Source of the DNA: Lasiosphaeria ovina
Lineage: Eukaryota > Ascomycota > Sordariomycetes > Sordariales > Lasiosphaeriaceae
NCBI GenBank assembly: GCA_033439765.1
Contig: JAULSN010000009.1
Coordinates: 1,240,001-1,304,000 of the forward strand
Length of the DNA stretch: 64,000 nucleotides
Direction: 5' to 3'
The position numbers and the translations under genes were made by a program. Positions 55,265 through 64,000 of this stretch are shown here, piece after piece. Below the pieces are notes generated by a model that saw only the letters and a list, made by a program, of their open reading frames with translations, was not told the DNA's origin and did not search any database. Within the stretch, counting starts at the first letter, position 1, and every line of letters starts with the position of its first letter.

Positions 55265-55500
55265 CTGTATCCCCGGGCGGGATGACCTCTGACCAGGGAG
55301 ACTGCCAGACCAAGTCTGGGGGCGGCCTCCACTTTTCCGAAGCTACTTCCCATGCAGGTGCTCCTTCCCTCCCTTCCAGGTTCTTTACTCCTTCGCCGTC
55401 AAACATGTCACTCTTACCCTGTGCTGTGTAGGTCAAGGCCCCTGTTGCTGTTGCAGCTTGTCCAAGACGGGCCACTCACAACTCCCCATTGTAGAGACGC
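55265..55500 (-). mobile_element. Partial copy of the fold-back element arm
   Basis: The minus strand GTTTGACGGCGAAGGAG...GAACCTGGAAGGGAGGGAAG...CCCAGACTTGGTCTGGCAGT...CCCGCCCGGGGATACA matches the right arm at 15935-16090. GAGTTGTGAGTGGCCCGTCTTGGA at 55494-55471 resembles 16267-16290, so the family extends beyond the arm. Confidence 0.7.
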
Positions 55501-56336
55501 TGTGCAGCGTGCAGCACGGAGGAATCCTCAGATCTAAGGAGGCCACCGGTGGATTCTTCTCTTCTTCAAAAGTAGTGATGATATCCTCCCAATGCAATTC
55601 ACCCTTCTTCAATTAGTGTAATTCCAGGAGAGGGGATTTTTACGTCGCGGGGCAGACAGGGCAGGTAATGCCGTATTAAACCGGCTTTGATAGCCCAAGA
55701 TTCTACACAAGTAAAGTTTGCGGCCCAGCCAGGAATTTACCAGCCAGCCAGCCAGCCAGCCAGCCAGCAGGCTTTGACAGAGACCTTACCGTCCTTTGGC
55801 GCCAGACACTTTAAACGCAGAAATTGTGAGGCCCTTGACCTCCTGCAACAAACACACGAATGAGCGACTGGACTCCCAGGAGTCCTGCGATTCGATGCGA
55901 TGCGATGCGTCGGCATGTCCTGCAACAACAGGCGCAAACGCAAAAATGGAGACAACGACAAGGACAACTTGTGCGGCGCCGCCGTTGCGATGAAGTTCGC
56001 GCCGGCGCGGCCGGAATGACCTGTCACAAACAACGGTGCGGTGCGCTCCTTCTTTGTGATGCTCTGGAAAACACTAGAGACGGAAACAAGCCACGCCACG
56101 CCACACCACGCTCCCGCTCCCGCTCCCGTTCTGCATTGGCAGAGGGGATTCCTTCCAAAACACCAGCTCCTCTCTTTATTCCATTTCCTTCTCTCCTTGC
56201 CTTTGTTTTCTTACCACTGCGCTGTCTCACCATCTCCCTCTCTTCCTAGGAGTTGCATTTCTTTGCTTTTACCATTGCGCGTCTCACTATCGCTGTCTCG
56301 CGTCTCGCCGTCACTGTCCCGCGTCTCGCCGTCGCC

Positions 56337-56505
56337 ATGGCTGCCATGAAACGAGAGGCTGCTGCTGCTGCTGCTGATGGAGATGTGCCCGACATGAATA
56401 CACCACCACCTCTCCGGCTCACACGAAAGAACTTGGCTCTCCTCGACACTCTTAAGGCAACACTAACAAGGACAGCAACCACAACGCTTTCTGTTGGGAG
56501 GAAAG
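56337..56505 (+). CDS. Possible first exon of an unidentified gene (MAAMKREAAAAAADG...)
   Basis: The ATG at 56337 (CGCCATGG context) starts MAAMKREAAAAAADGDVPDM and continues NTPPPLRLTRKNLALLDTLK and TATTTLSVGRK up to a GTAAGG donor at 56506. LxLTRKNLAL is a motif I associate with N-termini of some fungal DUF7924-type proteins, so this might be the start of another member of the nuclease-like family. No matching second exon follows within 1 kb. Upstream is a GTCTCGC-rich pyrimidine tract. Confidence 0.3.
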
Positions 56506-56732
56506 GTAAGGACTGGATTGCTTGGAGGAAGTCTAGCTATCTGGGCCACAGCGGAATATATATGTGGAAGTGATGGCCTGGACCGGTGGATCCCATATCC
56601 ACTTATGCCTCGGCTTGAGGGCATCAGGCCGGGGTCCGGCCTGATCCCTGCTAGCCTGGCCACACTTTCCTCTTCGAGGACGATAGCGTCAGCGACAGCA
56701 ACACTATGGCGATTAAGTTGTCCACGACGGCT

Positions 56733-56756
56733 GGGTTTGGGTTAGGGTTAGGGTTA
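56733..56756 (+). repeat. Interstitial telomeric repeat tract
   Basis: Four hexamers, GGGTTT then three GGGTTA, in direct register. TTAGGG is the standard telomere unit of filamentous fungi. Confidence 0.85.
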
Positions 56757-59009
56757 AATTCGTGTGTTTTGGAGTCGCTCATTCGATTTTACTCAGGAGG
56801 TAAAGGGAGGCCAATCGCTCATTCGTGTTCGTGTTTGTTGCATATTCTGAGTGTCTTTGGTTAGCCACCCTCAGACGATTAGGAAAAGGGCCTCATATAG
56901 ATGATTTGAACAGAATAGTACAGTCTTGTGTTTTGCCAAGTTCGAGTTCAAAAAGTTCAAAGCCTGTCTGTCCTGTGGGTTCAATGGAATGGCCACCAGG
57001 CTCCAGGTAGATCTTGGGGTTGGTGGGTAGCGCCAATGTTTGTTTTCACTAACGGCCACTAAGACAGACTCGGGCGGCGAAGCGAGAAGCGAGACCGGCC
57101 CCATGTCGGTCGCTCGCTAGCGGTCGACGCAAGAGACATGGATCTTAGGGTTGAGTGTAGGTGCCAACCGGTGTCACCAACGATCGAACCAATCGAGGCG
57201 ATCCTGGGGTGGGTAGTGTAGTGCCTGGACAGTATATAAGAAGAGCCGCTGTGTGGCTGGAATGTTGGCAGACTGTCTTGGATATCATCCCTCACATCAT
57301 CTTTGCAACTGAAACTGTCTTGGACACTATCGTCATCATCACCGCCATCATGTGTCACGATCATCGAGTACGCTGTGTCAAGGCGCAGATAGCCATGAGC
57401 AACCTCATTGACGACGCGGAGCTAGGCGGCCCCCTTGCCGTGTTCGTGCCGCCCCCACGCCCCCCCATGCCGCCCCTGCCGTAGATGCGGCAGGACGGCC
57501 TGTCCCCGTCTTGGCCTGCGTCGGCTGCTGGCGGCCATCATCATCATGCCCCGCCCGCAGCTGCTGGCGATGCCGCCTCCCCCCCATACATGGGAGAACT
57601 CCCCCACCTCCAGCCGCCGTGGGCGTGGGCTGCTGGCGGCCATCATGTCCGAGGCATGGATGCAGCCGGCCTTGATGTTGGAGTACTACTCCTTCGCCGA
57701 CCTACCTGCCTGGCACTAGGCTTCCATTGTATTCTTATCGACATGCTCCCGCACCTAGGCTCCCAGCTTTCCTTTGCCCTGAAGGTCTCGGACCAGTCCT
57801 TCTAGTCGCGCGGGTCCGAGAAGGTCGTGTTGGTCGTTGACGTGGTGAGGATCTTTGGAATGGTCTCGCTTTTGGAGTGATGCGTTGTACGTTGATGCGT
57901 TGTACGTGGTGGACTTGGTCCGTCGATACGCGGATGGCGGCTGTGTTCCGCAGGGCCGAGCCCGCGAGGTGGGCGGCGATGGCGTCTCGCGCGACGCTGC
58001 TTCACTTGGCATGCGGGCGTGCGGTTCAGATCGAGATGGCGGCGTGCCTGCTCGGGCAGGAGGACGCTCGGCCGCTGTAAAGATTTTCCGGGTTTTATAT
58101 TACGAAGATGGGAAGGAGGGGTGGCGGGCGGAGAATGACAGCTGCCCAGGTCGCGCTGTCGGAAACGTACTTAGACTTTCTGCCCGGCGCGCTAACCCGT
58201 TTAGCACCTAGCCAGCTGCCCCTTGTTCCCCCGCGTATTTGGTATCTCTATACGGCCCTCTTTCCTTATTGTGTTGCATCGCACTCGTGCGGTCAGTGCC
58301 GTGGCTCTGGGGGAAAGGACGACTCCGTAGTCGATTGCGGCGGCGGGCTGCTCTAGCTGCTCCGAGCTATAGACTGAGAGATCCGACGGTGTGAGCTATT
58401 CCAGAGGTTAATTGAAATCCAAAAGTCGGTTCGGTTCCACTCTCGGGTGCCCCAGTAACCCTTTCTATATTCGGCCTGCGAAATCTCGAAGGCGGTCCCG
58501 GCTGGGCGGAAACCAATCACGTTGGTAAGCGGAAACTTTTAGCCGCGGTGGCTGCATCATTGGTCGGTACGAGTTTCAAAGCTTGAGTTTGTTCCCGAAA
58601 GCTTACTGCTTGCTGCCGAAAGCTTGCTGCCGAAAATTAAAAAATCACTCTTTTTATGCAGCCATCGTATGGAAATAGGCAGCGATATTCGAGGACGATG
58701 CATGTCATTAAAGTGTACTAGATTGGCTGAAAGGCGAGCACGGCAACGTCGTGGCGCGCGTCCCGGAGCTTGTGCTGGTTCTCCTTGACCAGGTCGGCCG
58801 GCAAACGAGGAGCGTGTTTGTCTGGACCCTCGATATCGAAGGTGCGCCTTCTGAGGTGACTGCCAGAGGAGGACTGCGAGCACGAGGTGTTTTTGACCGA
58901 GTTAGGGGAAATGATAACGCAAAAGAACGTGGAGAATAAGATTTTGTCCTTGTAGTCGTTCTTTCTCAAACTGCCTTCTCAATACTTATTGATCCCTAGC
59001 TTCTCCACG
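56757..59009. other. No supported gene
   Basis: 57420-57660 is a GC-rich stretch with a repeated GCTGCTGGCGGCCATCAT word, giving overlapping low-complexity ORFs on both strands. At 57990-58060 a fragment ATLLHLACGRAVQIEMAACL is weakly ankyrin-like. 58620-58710 is a reversed copy of the 21490 repeat. Confidence 0.35.
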
Positions 59010-59240
59010 CCCTTAGAACTAGAGATGTTATCGACTTGCGTCTCTATTCTAGTTGCTAGTGTTAGAACTCGATTTTGAATAGCCTCCCTACGTTTCTTAA
59101 CGGTCTCCCGGCGTTTCTATATTGGCTGAGCTTATTTCCTGAGGTTCTTAGTATCTTTTACGAGGCGCTGAACTTGAATATCGAGGCGATCTATTTGGGC
59201 TAGTAATAGTCGCGCTATCCGCTTATGTATTATGTATTAT
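59010..59240 (-). pseudogene. Multi-copy coding relic with coiled-coil, copy B
   Basis: The minus strand reads RIARLLLAQIDRLDIQVQRL, VKDTKNLRK, TAA, AQPI, TAG, KRRETVKKRREAIQNRVL and RIETQVDNISSSKG. It matches copy A at 28936-29130 and is interrupted at two different Gln-compatible positions. Confidence 0.6.
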
Positions 59241-59385
59241 CGTCTTCTGCCGCTTAGAAGCTCGTATATTGCTCTCCGCCCGATCCGAGTTATGTGGCAC
59301 CAACCCTTCTTCGTCCATCTTCGAGGCGGATCGCTTCTTTACTCGGATAGGCAGGGATACGCTTAGTAACGGGAACGAGACTGCC

Positions 59386-59578
59386 ATCGGGTAATGAAGT
59401 TTGGGTCAGTTTCCTCGCCACCTGGGGGCGGTAAAGTCTGGGTTAGTTGGGCACTGAAGTCTAAGTTAGTTGGGCGCTGAAGTCTGAGTCAGTCGGGCCA
59501 TGAAGTCTGGCGTCAGTTTTATCGTTGCCCTGGTGATGAAGTTAGGGTCAGTTTCCTCGCTACCCTGGGAGCAAATAA
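59386..59578 (+). repeat. Minisatellite of about 27-bp units
   Basis: Roughly seven units of GAAGTCTGGGTCAGTT(TCCTCGCC/GGGC) type. The unit GAAGTCTGAGTCAGTCGGGC and its variants are clear from 59396 to 59560. Confidence 0.8.
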
Positions 59579-59745
59579 TTGGCCGTGGTTATATCAGCCT
59601 CGGTCGTAACGAGTACAAGTTCCAAAGCTTCTAAGTCGCGCTATGAGGCCGTGGGGAAGCCTGCTACTTAATAGCCGGAGGATGATCTCGACAATTTATT
59701 AACGCTATTCTTGGTGAGGGGACCTTGAACTTGTATTACCGCCTC
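59577..59745 (-). repeat. Reversed copy of the TTCAAGGTCCCCTCACC family
   Basis: The minus strand carries GAGGCGGTAATACAAGTTCA, AGGTCCCCTCACCAAG and CAAAGCTTTGGAACT-like words corresponding to 20310-20592. Confidence 0.6.
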
Positions 59746-59793
59746 AAATAGGTCCTCTCGGATTTCTTCCCCTTTAAAGGGCCATCGTGAGAT

Positions 59794-59988
59794 TCAGATG
59801 CAACGAATAGGCAATGCGCTAGGTTGCTGTGTGTAGCTGAAAGAGCCGCCGTTGGAGTCGAGCGGGCGGGCCGACTCCGCCTCCTTCTAGAGCATCTTCG
59901 CACTCAGCTGGGCATTCTTGATGCACAGCTCTGCTGCGTAGATCTGCTTGGCTTCCAGCTCCTCTTCCAGTCGGCTGAGGTTGCTGGA
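59794..59988 (-). pseudogene. Coiled-coil C-terminal relic with one TAG
   Basis: The frame reads SNLSRLEEELEAKQIYAAEL, CIKNAQLSAKML, TAG (59889-59887), KEAESARPLDSNGGSFSYTQ and a TGA at 59796-59794. Heptad Leu/Ile/Ala spacing indicates a coiled coil. The single stop fits CAG to TAG. The opposite-strand 170-codon ORF is its shadow. Confidence 0.45.
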
Positions 59989-60095
59989 GGGGAAAGAGTG
60001 GAAGAGGCGAAAAAAGAGGAGAAAAAAGGCGGGCTAGGTTTCGTGGCCGCGCTCCTTTATGAGAGAATCCCTCGCTCCAAGAAGGGCTGGAACGC

Positions 60096-60240
60096 CATGT
60101 ACCATCACCACCTCGACCACCTCGACCACCTCGACCATCACCACTTCAACCACCATCACTACCTCAACCACCACCACTACCTCAACCACCACCACCTCGA
60201 CCACCACTACCCACTACCTCGACCACCACCACCTCGACCC
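60096..60240 (+). repeat. CTCGACCAC/CACCAC minisatellite
   Basis: Nine- and three-base units give His/Leu/Asp or Thr/Ser repeats in different frames. Low complexity, not evidence for coding. Confidence 0.85.
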
Positions 60241-60730
60241 AAATCTGGCGCGCAATCCCGCCGCCTACCCGAGCGCTCTACCCACCTACTAGGCGGAAGA
60301 AGACTTTACGACGACGCGCAGAATGGCCAAGCCTGAGCTCTCGCCGCTGCGCCGGCGCGCCATCCTGGGTATCACATAGCCTGACCGCCGAGGCGCTTGC
60401 CGAGGAAAGGTAGGTAGAAAGCCGTAGAGAGACGAAAACTAAGAGAGGAGAAGACGGTCGCCGCCGTCGCCGAAATCGAGGCCCAGGGCCCGTTAGCTAA
60501 CCTGGCTCTTTAACCGCACTCCGCTAGTCAAGTATTTGGGAAAGAAGGGAGTCGAGAAAATAAAGTGAAAAAGGCTATCCCGAAAAGGCTGAAGTGACGA
60601 CAGGAATAAAGGCCGAAATCAAGATAGAAAGCGGACCGTTATAAGGAAAACCCGGCCAGTCCTTCCTTCACGCTCCTACGAGAAGTCCAAGACTATTAGC
60701 CTCCAGGAAGCCCATAACTATATCTTTATA

Positions 60731-60789
60731 CTTAGAGACGGGAATATTATTCATGCCCATTACCTCGGCTAACGCGCCGCAAAGGGCCA
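60731..60789 (+). repeat. Mutated copy of a 57-bp dispersed segment
   Basis: CTTAGAGACGGGAATATTAT...CGCCGCAAAGGG corresponds to 62850-62906 and to the reverse strand at 33991-34047, with transitions at CpA/TpG sites. Confidence 0.75.
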
Positions 60790-60899
60790 TAACCACTAAC
60801 TCCCTACGTATAGCCTAGGTCTTTTGATCATTTCTCGGGCAGGGCGAAAGAGAGATTGATGTTAGGCCGGCGTCAGAGTGGACGATAGAGCAGCGCGAG

Positions 60900-61850
60900 G
60901 TGGACGGGCGACAGCAGCATCGACAGCGTCACAGCGCCGCGGCAGCAGAAGTGGGCCGTTAATAGCGATTTCCCGGGTTCGAGTTCGAGCCGTTCTCGGC
61001 GATTCGAGCGCGCAGCGCCTGCCGGGCCCCGAGCGAGCGTTGACGCCGGTGACGCTGACGCGGCTGGGCGTCTTGCAGTAGCACGGCGCGGCGCGTTGCC
61101 CTCGTCGATGCCGATGACGTCGGCCCACGTGAACCAGCTATTGTACGGCGCACACTTGTAGTAAGGCCGCCGGATGTTGCTCTTAGGGTTGTTTTCCGTC
61201 GTGTGCTTCAGCGTCGAGGGCCGGCCGTAGCCCTCGCAAACGCGCCCGTGTTCTGGTAGCGGTGCGTGTCTGTGGTGCGCCGCCTAGATGGTTTCTATGG
61301 TGAATTCTTGCCCGCCTGCTTCCTGCGACGGCGCGGGGAGCTGTGGGTATGCTACGTCTTGCTCTGCCAGCTCCCTGTCTAGCTAGTCATATTCTTGGTT
61401 GTAGTTATCGGGGTCCGGCTTCGGGATATCCTAGAGACGGTTATATCCTTGCTTGAGAATAATAAGATTGAGTACGGGTGCTGGCGGCGGCGGCGGCGGT
61501 GGTGGTGCCGGCCGCTCCTGCTTGACTTGTGCGGTAGTAGCAGCTCGCAGTGGTAGGTGCCGATTTAGACGGCTCGCCGACCGCGGACTTGTCACCCGCG
61601 TGGCGACTTGGGGCTAAAATGTACTATCGTTATCGAAGGTCCCGAGAGCAGGAGAGCGCTCGCTCTTCACGCGCTTGCTAGACGGTGTCTTAGGGGTAGA
61701 GGCTTTAATACCTCGCTTATAGGGCGTTTCTGGAGGTGATCCGAGCGGACAAGGCGTTGCTCGGGACGAAGACGATGTTATGCTTCGAAAGCGGACGTTG
61801 ACTTTGTTGGTGTCGGGCGGGCTTGTTGGGAGACCGTCGAGTTCTATCTA
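60900..61850 (-). pseudogene. Double GRF-type zinc-finger gene relic with five TAG codons
   Basis: One minus frame reads coherently from 61850 to about 61090 with TAG at 61850-61848, 61616-61614, 61433-61431, 61385-61383 and 61286-61284. Segments between them join naturally (PPETPYKRGIKASTPKTPSS, VKQERPAPPPPPPPP, DIPKPDPDNYNQEYD*LDRE, QEFTIETI*AAHHRHAPL). It ends in a GRF-like finger, CEGYGRPSTLKHTTENNPKS then RRPYYKCAPYNSWFTWADV, where a Cys, Lys-His-Thr, Asn-Pro, Tyr-Tyr-Lys-Cys and Trp-Phe-Thr-Trp match zf-GRF. After a short frameshift near 61090 a second finger begins, PCYCKTPSRVSVTGVNARSG PGRR. zf-GRF domains bind single-stranded nucleic acid or mediate protein contacts in repair proteins. 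The N-terminal part is disordered and Pro/Ser-rich. Confidence 0.65.
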
Positions 61851-61910
61851 GTCAGTGTGGCTCGGGCGTCGATGGCCGCTTTAAGACGCCCGGAGTATGA
61901 TCCTGAGCCT

Positions 61911-61973
61911 GAGCTGGAGCTGGAGCTGGAGCTGGAGCTGGAGCTGGAGCTGGAGCTGGAGCTGGAGCTGGAG
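61911..61973 (+). repeat. Hexanucleotide repeat (GAGCTG), about 10.5 units
   Basis: Perfect array. It lies immediately 5' of the GRF relic on the opposite strand and translates to SWSWSW, ELELEL or APAPAP depending on frame and strand. Confidence 0.95.
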
Positions 61974-64000
61974 AGTCGAGAATGTTGACTATGCTCTTGC
62001 GCGTGAGATCGATATAGGCCTCCGTCTAATGGCTTTGACTAGAGAGGGCGGTATGGTCGCGGCCGATCCTTCCGGCTTAAATGCGTGACGAAAATGAGAA
62101 GAATGAAAGTCGATATGAAGCTCCATTTGAAGTGAGGTAGGCTGAGTTGTTAACTGTTGACAAAGTCGATGGAGAGGGCCGAAAGTGAAACCCCTGCTTT
62201 AGGCGAGGTAGACTTGTGAGGGGCGGATTGGTGAGTTTGACTGGGCTGGACTGTAGTGCTGTCTAGTGGTGTGTTGTACCGGGCTATAGGAAGGAAAAAC
62301 TGTAGGCCTCTCTGCCTGCGCGGTTGGGTATCTGGCTGGCGCAAAGCCACATCTCAAAATGCGCCGAGCTCATTAGCCGTGAAGCCTCCCGTTACCTCTT
62401 TTAGCTAACTAAGTCAATTGGGTCGGCCTTTCAGAGAAGTTGAAGAGAGACGGAAGCGAGGGAAACCTACGATGGACGGTATGCTAATTGCATGTAACTG
62501 AAGAAAGGGAAGACCTCTAGCTTCTAATGGTGCTGAAAAAGGCGGATGTAAATTGAGGGTAAAGAGTGTCGCAGGTACTAGGGGTCTCCCGGCGAGCGTC
62601 GAAGAAGTCAGAGGCAAGAACTGAAAAAGTGCAAAGCTAGTCCGCCTTGCAAAACGAAAATATACCGAGGCTGCAGGGACCTTCTTCGAGTCACGAGTGA
62701 AAGGCGCCGTATATGTACTCAGGTGGCTAACAGACGAAGGAGGCTACGAGACTTGAAGCGAAAGGGGCGGGCCCGCCGTCGAGCAGGAGTCTCCATTTTT
62801 GCTGCGGTGAGATATGCAAGAAATGTGTGCATTTTTCGCCGTGGTTATGCTTGGAGACGGGAACATTATTCATGGCCATCACCTCGGCCCACGCGCCGCA
62901 AAGGGCAGCGTCGGTAGGCGGCGAGGGGATGATATTCGGGTCCGGAGGACCGAGGAAGGCCGCGGGGGCGCCTAGGCCTCGGCAGCCGGCTCAGAGTTAT
63001 CGGCGAATGTGCCCTAGTGTGAGAAGGAAAGGGCGAGACTTAGGGCGGTGGGAAGGTGCAGGTCCCGTTGCGTGAGCGCGTCGTCGTCGTCATCGGCGTG
63101 CTGATGGCGCTCGGTATCTTTGCCGCGGCCGCGTCTATCGTGAAGGCCGGTGTCCATTCGGAAGAAGAGAGAAATAAGCGTGTCGGGTATGCCAGTCCTG
63201 GCGTGCTTCTGCCGCATCAGAAGCGAAATAGTGTGTCAGTGCCGAGCTCGGTCTTCGTTGCCTGTAATTGTACCTTCAGTCGGCTATACCGATTCGATAG
63301 AAGGCCTCCATCACCAACAGAAATTGCTAAAGGGTTGTCGTCTTCGGGGACAAAATTATCGTTAAAAGCGGTACCTGTGGTTGTCCGGGGAAAAAAGAAG
63401 GGGAGAGTCTGGGGTACTTGGCCCTGGGGTTTGCAGCTGGCTGGGCTCGTCTCTTTGGGGTGGCCGGCTTGAAGTCGATGCTGTCGTCTTCGAAGGAGTA
63501 GTGTGAGGAGTAGCGTCAAGTGTTTTGCTACTGGCACTGGTGGCAGGCTGAAGAAGTGTTGGTGGCACGGATGGGGAGGCATCGCCGTAGCCTGCAATGG
63601 GAGAGGCGATGTTGGCCGCCGAAGCGGCAGGTTTACGAGCACGTGGTGTAGGCGCCAATTTGTCGTACGTCGTGAATTATAATTATCGTGGGATCATGGG
63701 ATTGTGTACTATCTGCTGTGGTCGTCGTCGCCGTCGTCGTTATTCCACTTCGACTCCCTGCGTGCAGCCTTGGTAGGAGTTTCCATTTTTGCTCCCGATG
63801 GCGGCATCGGGTTTAGAAATCGGCGAGCCAGATCGGCGCTTGGGAAGGCATTTCAGAGCCAGAGCGGCTGCGGCAGCTGGCTGCTGCTTTGGCGTTCTGT
63901 GGTGAGATATGCGGGAAAAAAAATGGGTGGATTTTTCGCCGGGTTTGGTCGAAATGGCTTGCTGTGAGGCTGTTTGGAGAAAAGGGCAGAGCAGTTCGGT
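61974..64000. other. No supported gene; repeats and remnants
   Basis: 62785-62906 and 63775-63960 are related segments (GGAGTTTCCATTTTTGCT, GTGAGATATGC, TTTTTCGCCG), reverse-complementary to 33836-33890 and 34050-34115. Minus-strand ORFs at 63217-63658 (MAPTPRARKPAASAANIASP) are Pro/Ser/Thr-rich and could be the start of a gene whose downstream part (FVPEDDNPLAISVGDGGLLS) lies in another frame. I do not recognise a family. Confidence 0.35.

Noticed and set aside
61090..61850. Nuclear reassignment of UAG to glutamine
   Set aside because: Other relics contain TAA and TGA stops and frameshifts, and CpA-to-TpA bias between repeats explains the stops more simply; kept only as an alternative in the finding.
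61897..62088. ORF with SWSWSWSW run
   Set aside because: Pure translation of the GAGCTG hexanucleotide repeat.

Overview
The window looks like an accessory, repeat-rich stretch of a filamentous ascomycete genome (Pezizomycotina, most likely Sordariomycetes). The evidence is short introns of 61-73 bp with GTAAGC/GTATGG donors, relics of fungal-specific families (Clr5, FunK1, BTB, F-box, HNH, double GRF zinc finger, Copia gag), an internal TTAGGG tract, and a CpA-to-TpA transition bias between repeat copies that is the signature of repeat-induced point mutation (RIP). I cannot name the species.

Layout. 0-11 kb: fragments of a Myb/SANT-like protein, a Clr5-domain gene with one intron, an ankyrin-repeat relic and a FunK1 kinase relic, separated by long stretches without a gene. 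11.5-21.1 kb: the most distinctive region. Two intact tandem paralogs (367 and 443 aa) of a putative PD-(D/E)XK-like family (resembling DUF7924) sit between blocks of a degenerate repeat, followed by a fold-back element, a 252-bp solo LTR, two broken copies of the same family and an HNH-like gene broken by three stops. 21-34 kb: dispersed repeats, small repeat-borne ORFs, and fragments of housekeeping genes (Scc2/Mis4 cohesin loader, an Smc6-like piece). 28.6-36 kb: a multi-copy relic, a BTB relic, a conserved F-box-like relic and a long F-box-family relic. 36-48.9 kb: gene-poor sequence with one LTR. 48.9-56 kb: a conserved fungal gene fragment, the first two exons of a LIM-domain RhoGAP cut off next to a dispersed repeat, a Copia gag relic and a Ulp1/C48 protease relic. 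56-64 kb: an interstitial telomeric tract, minisatellites and heavily mutated relics, including a GRF zinc-finger gene with five in-frame TAG codons.

Apart from the two tandem paralogs, the Clr5 gene and a few short ORFs, almost everything recognisable is broken by nonsense codons that could each derive from CAG or CAA, or by small frameshifts. No operon-like or pathway organisation is evident. The window is best read as a graveyard of duplicated genes and transposons in which one nuclease-like gene family has kept open reading frames.
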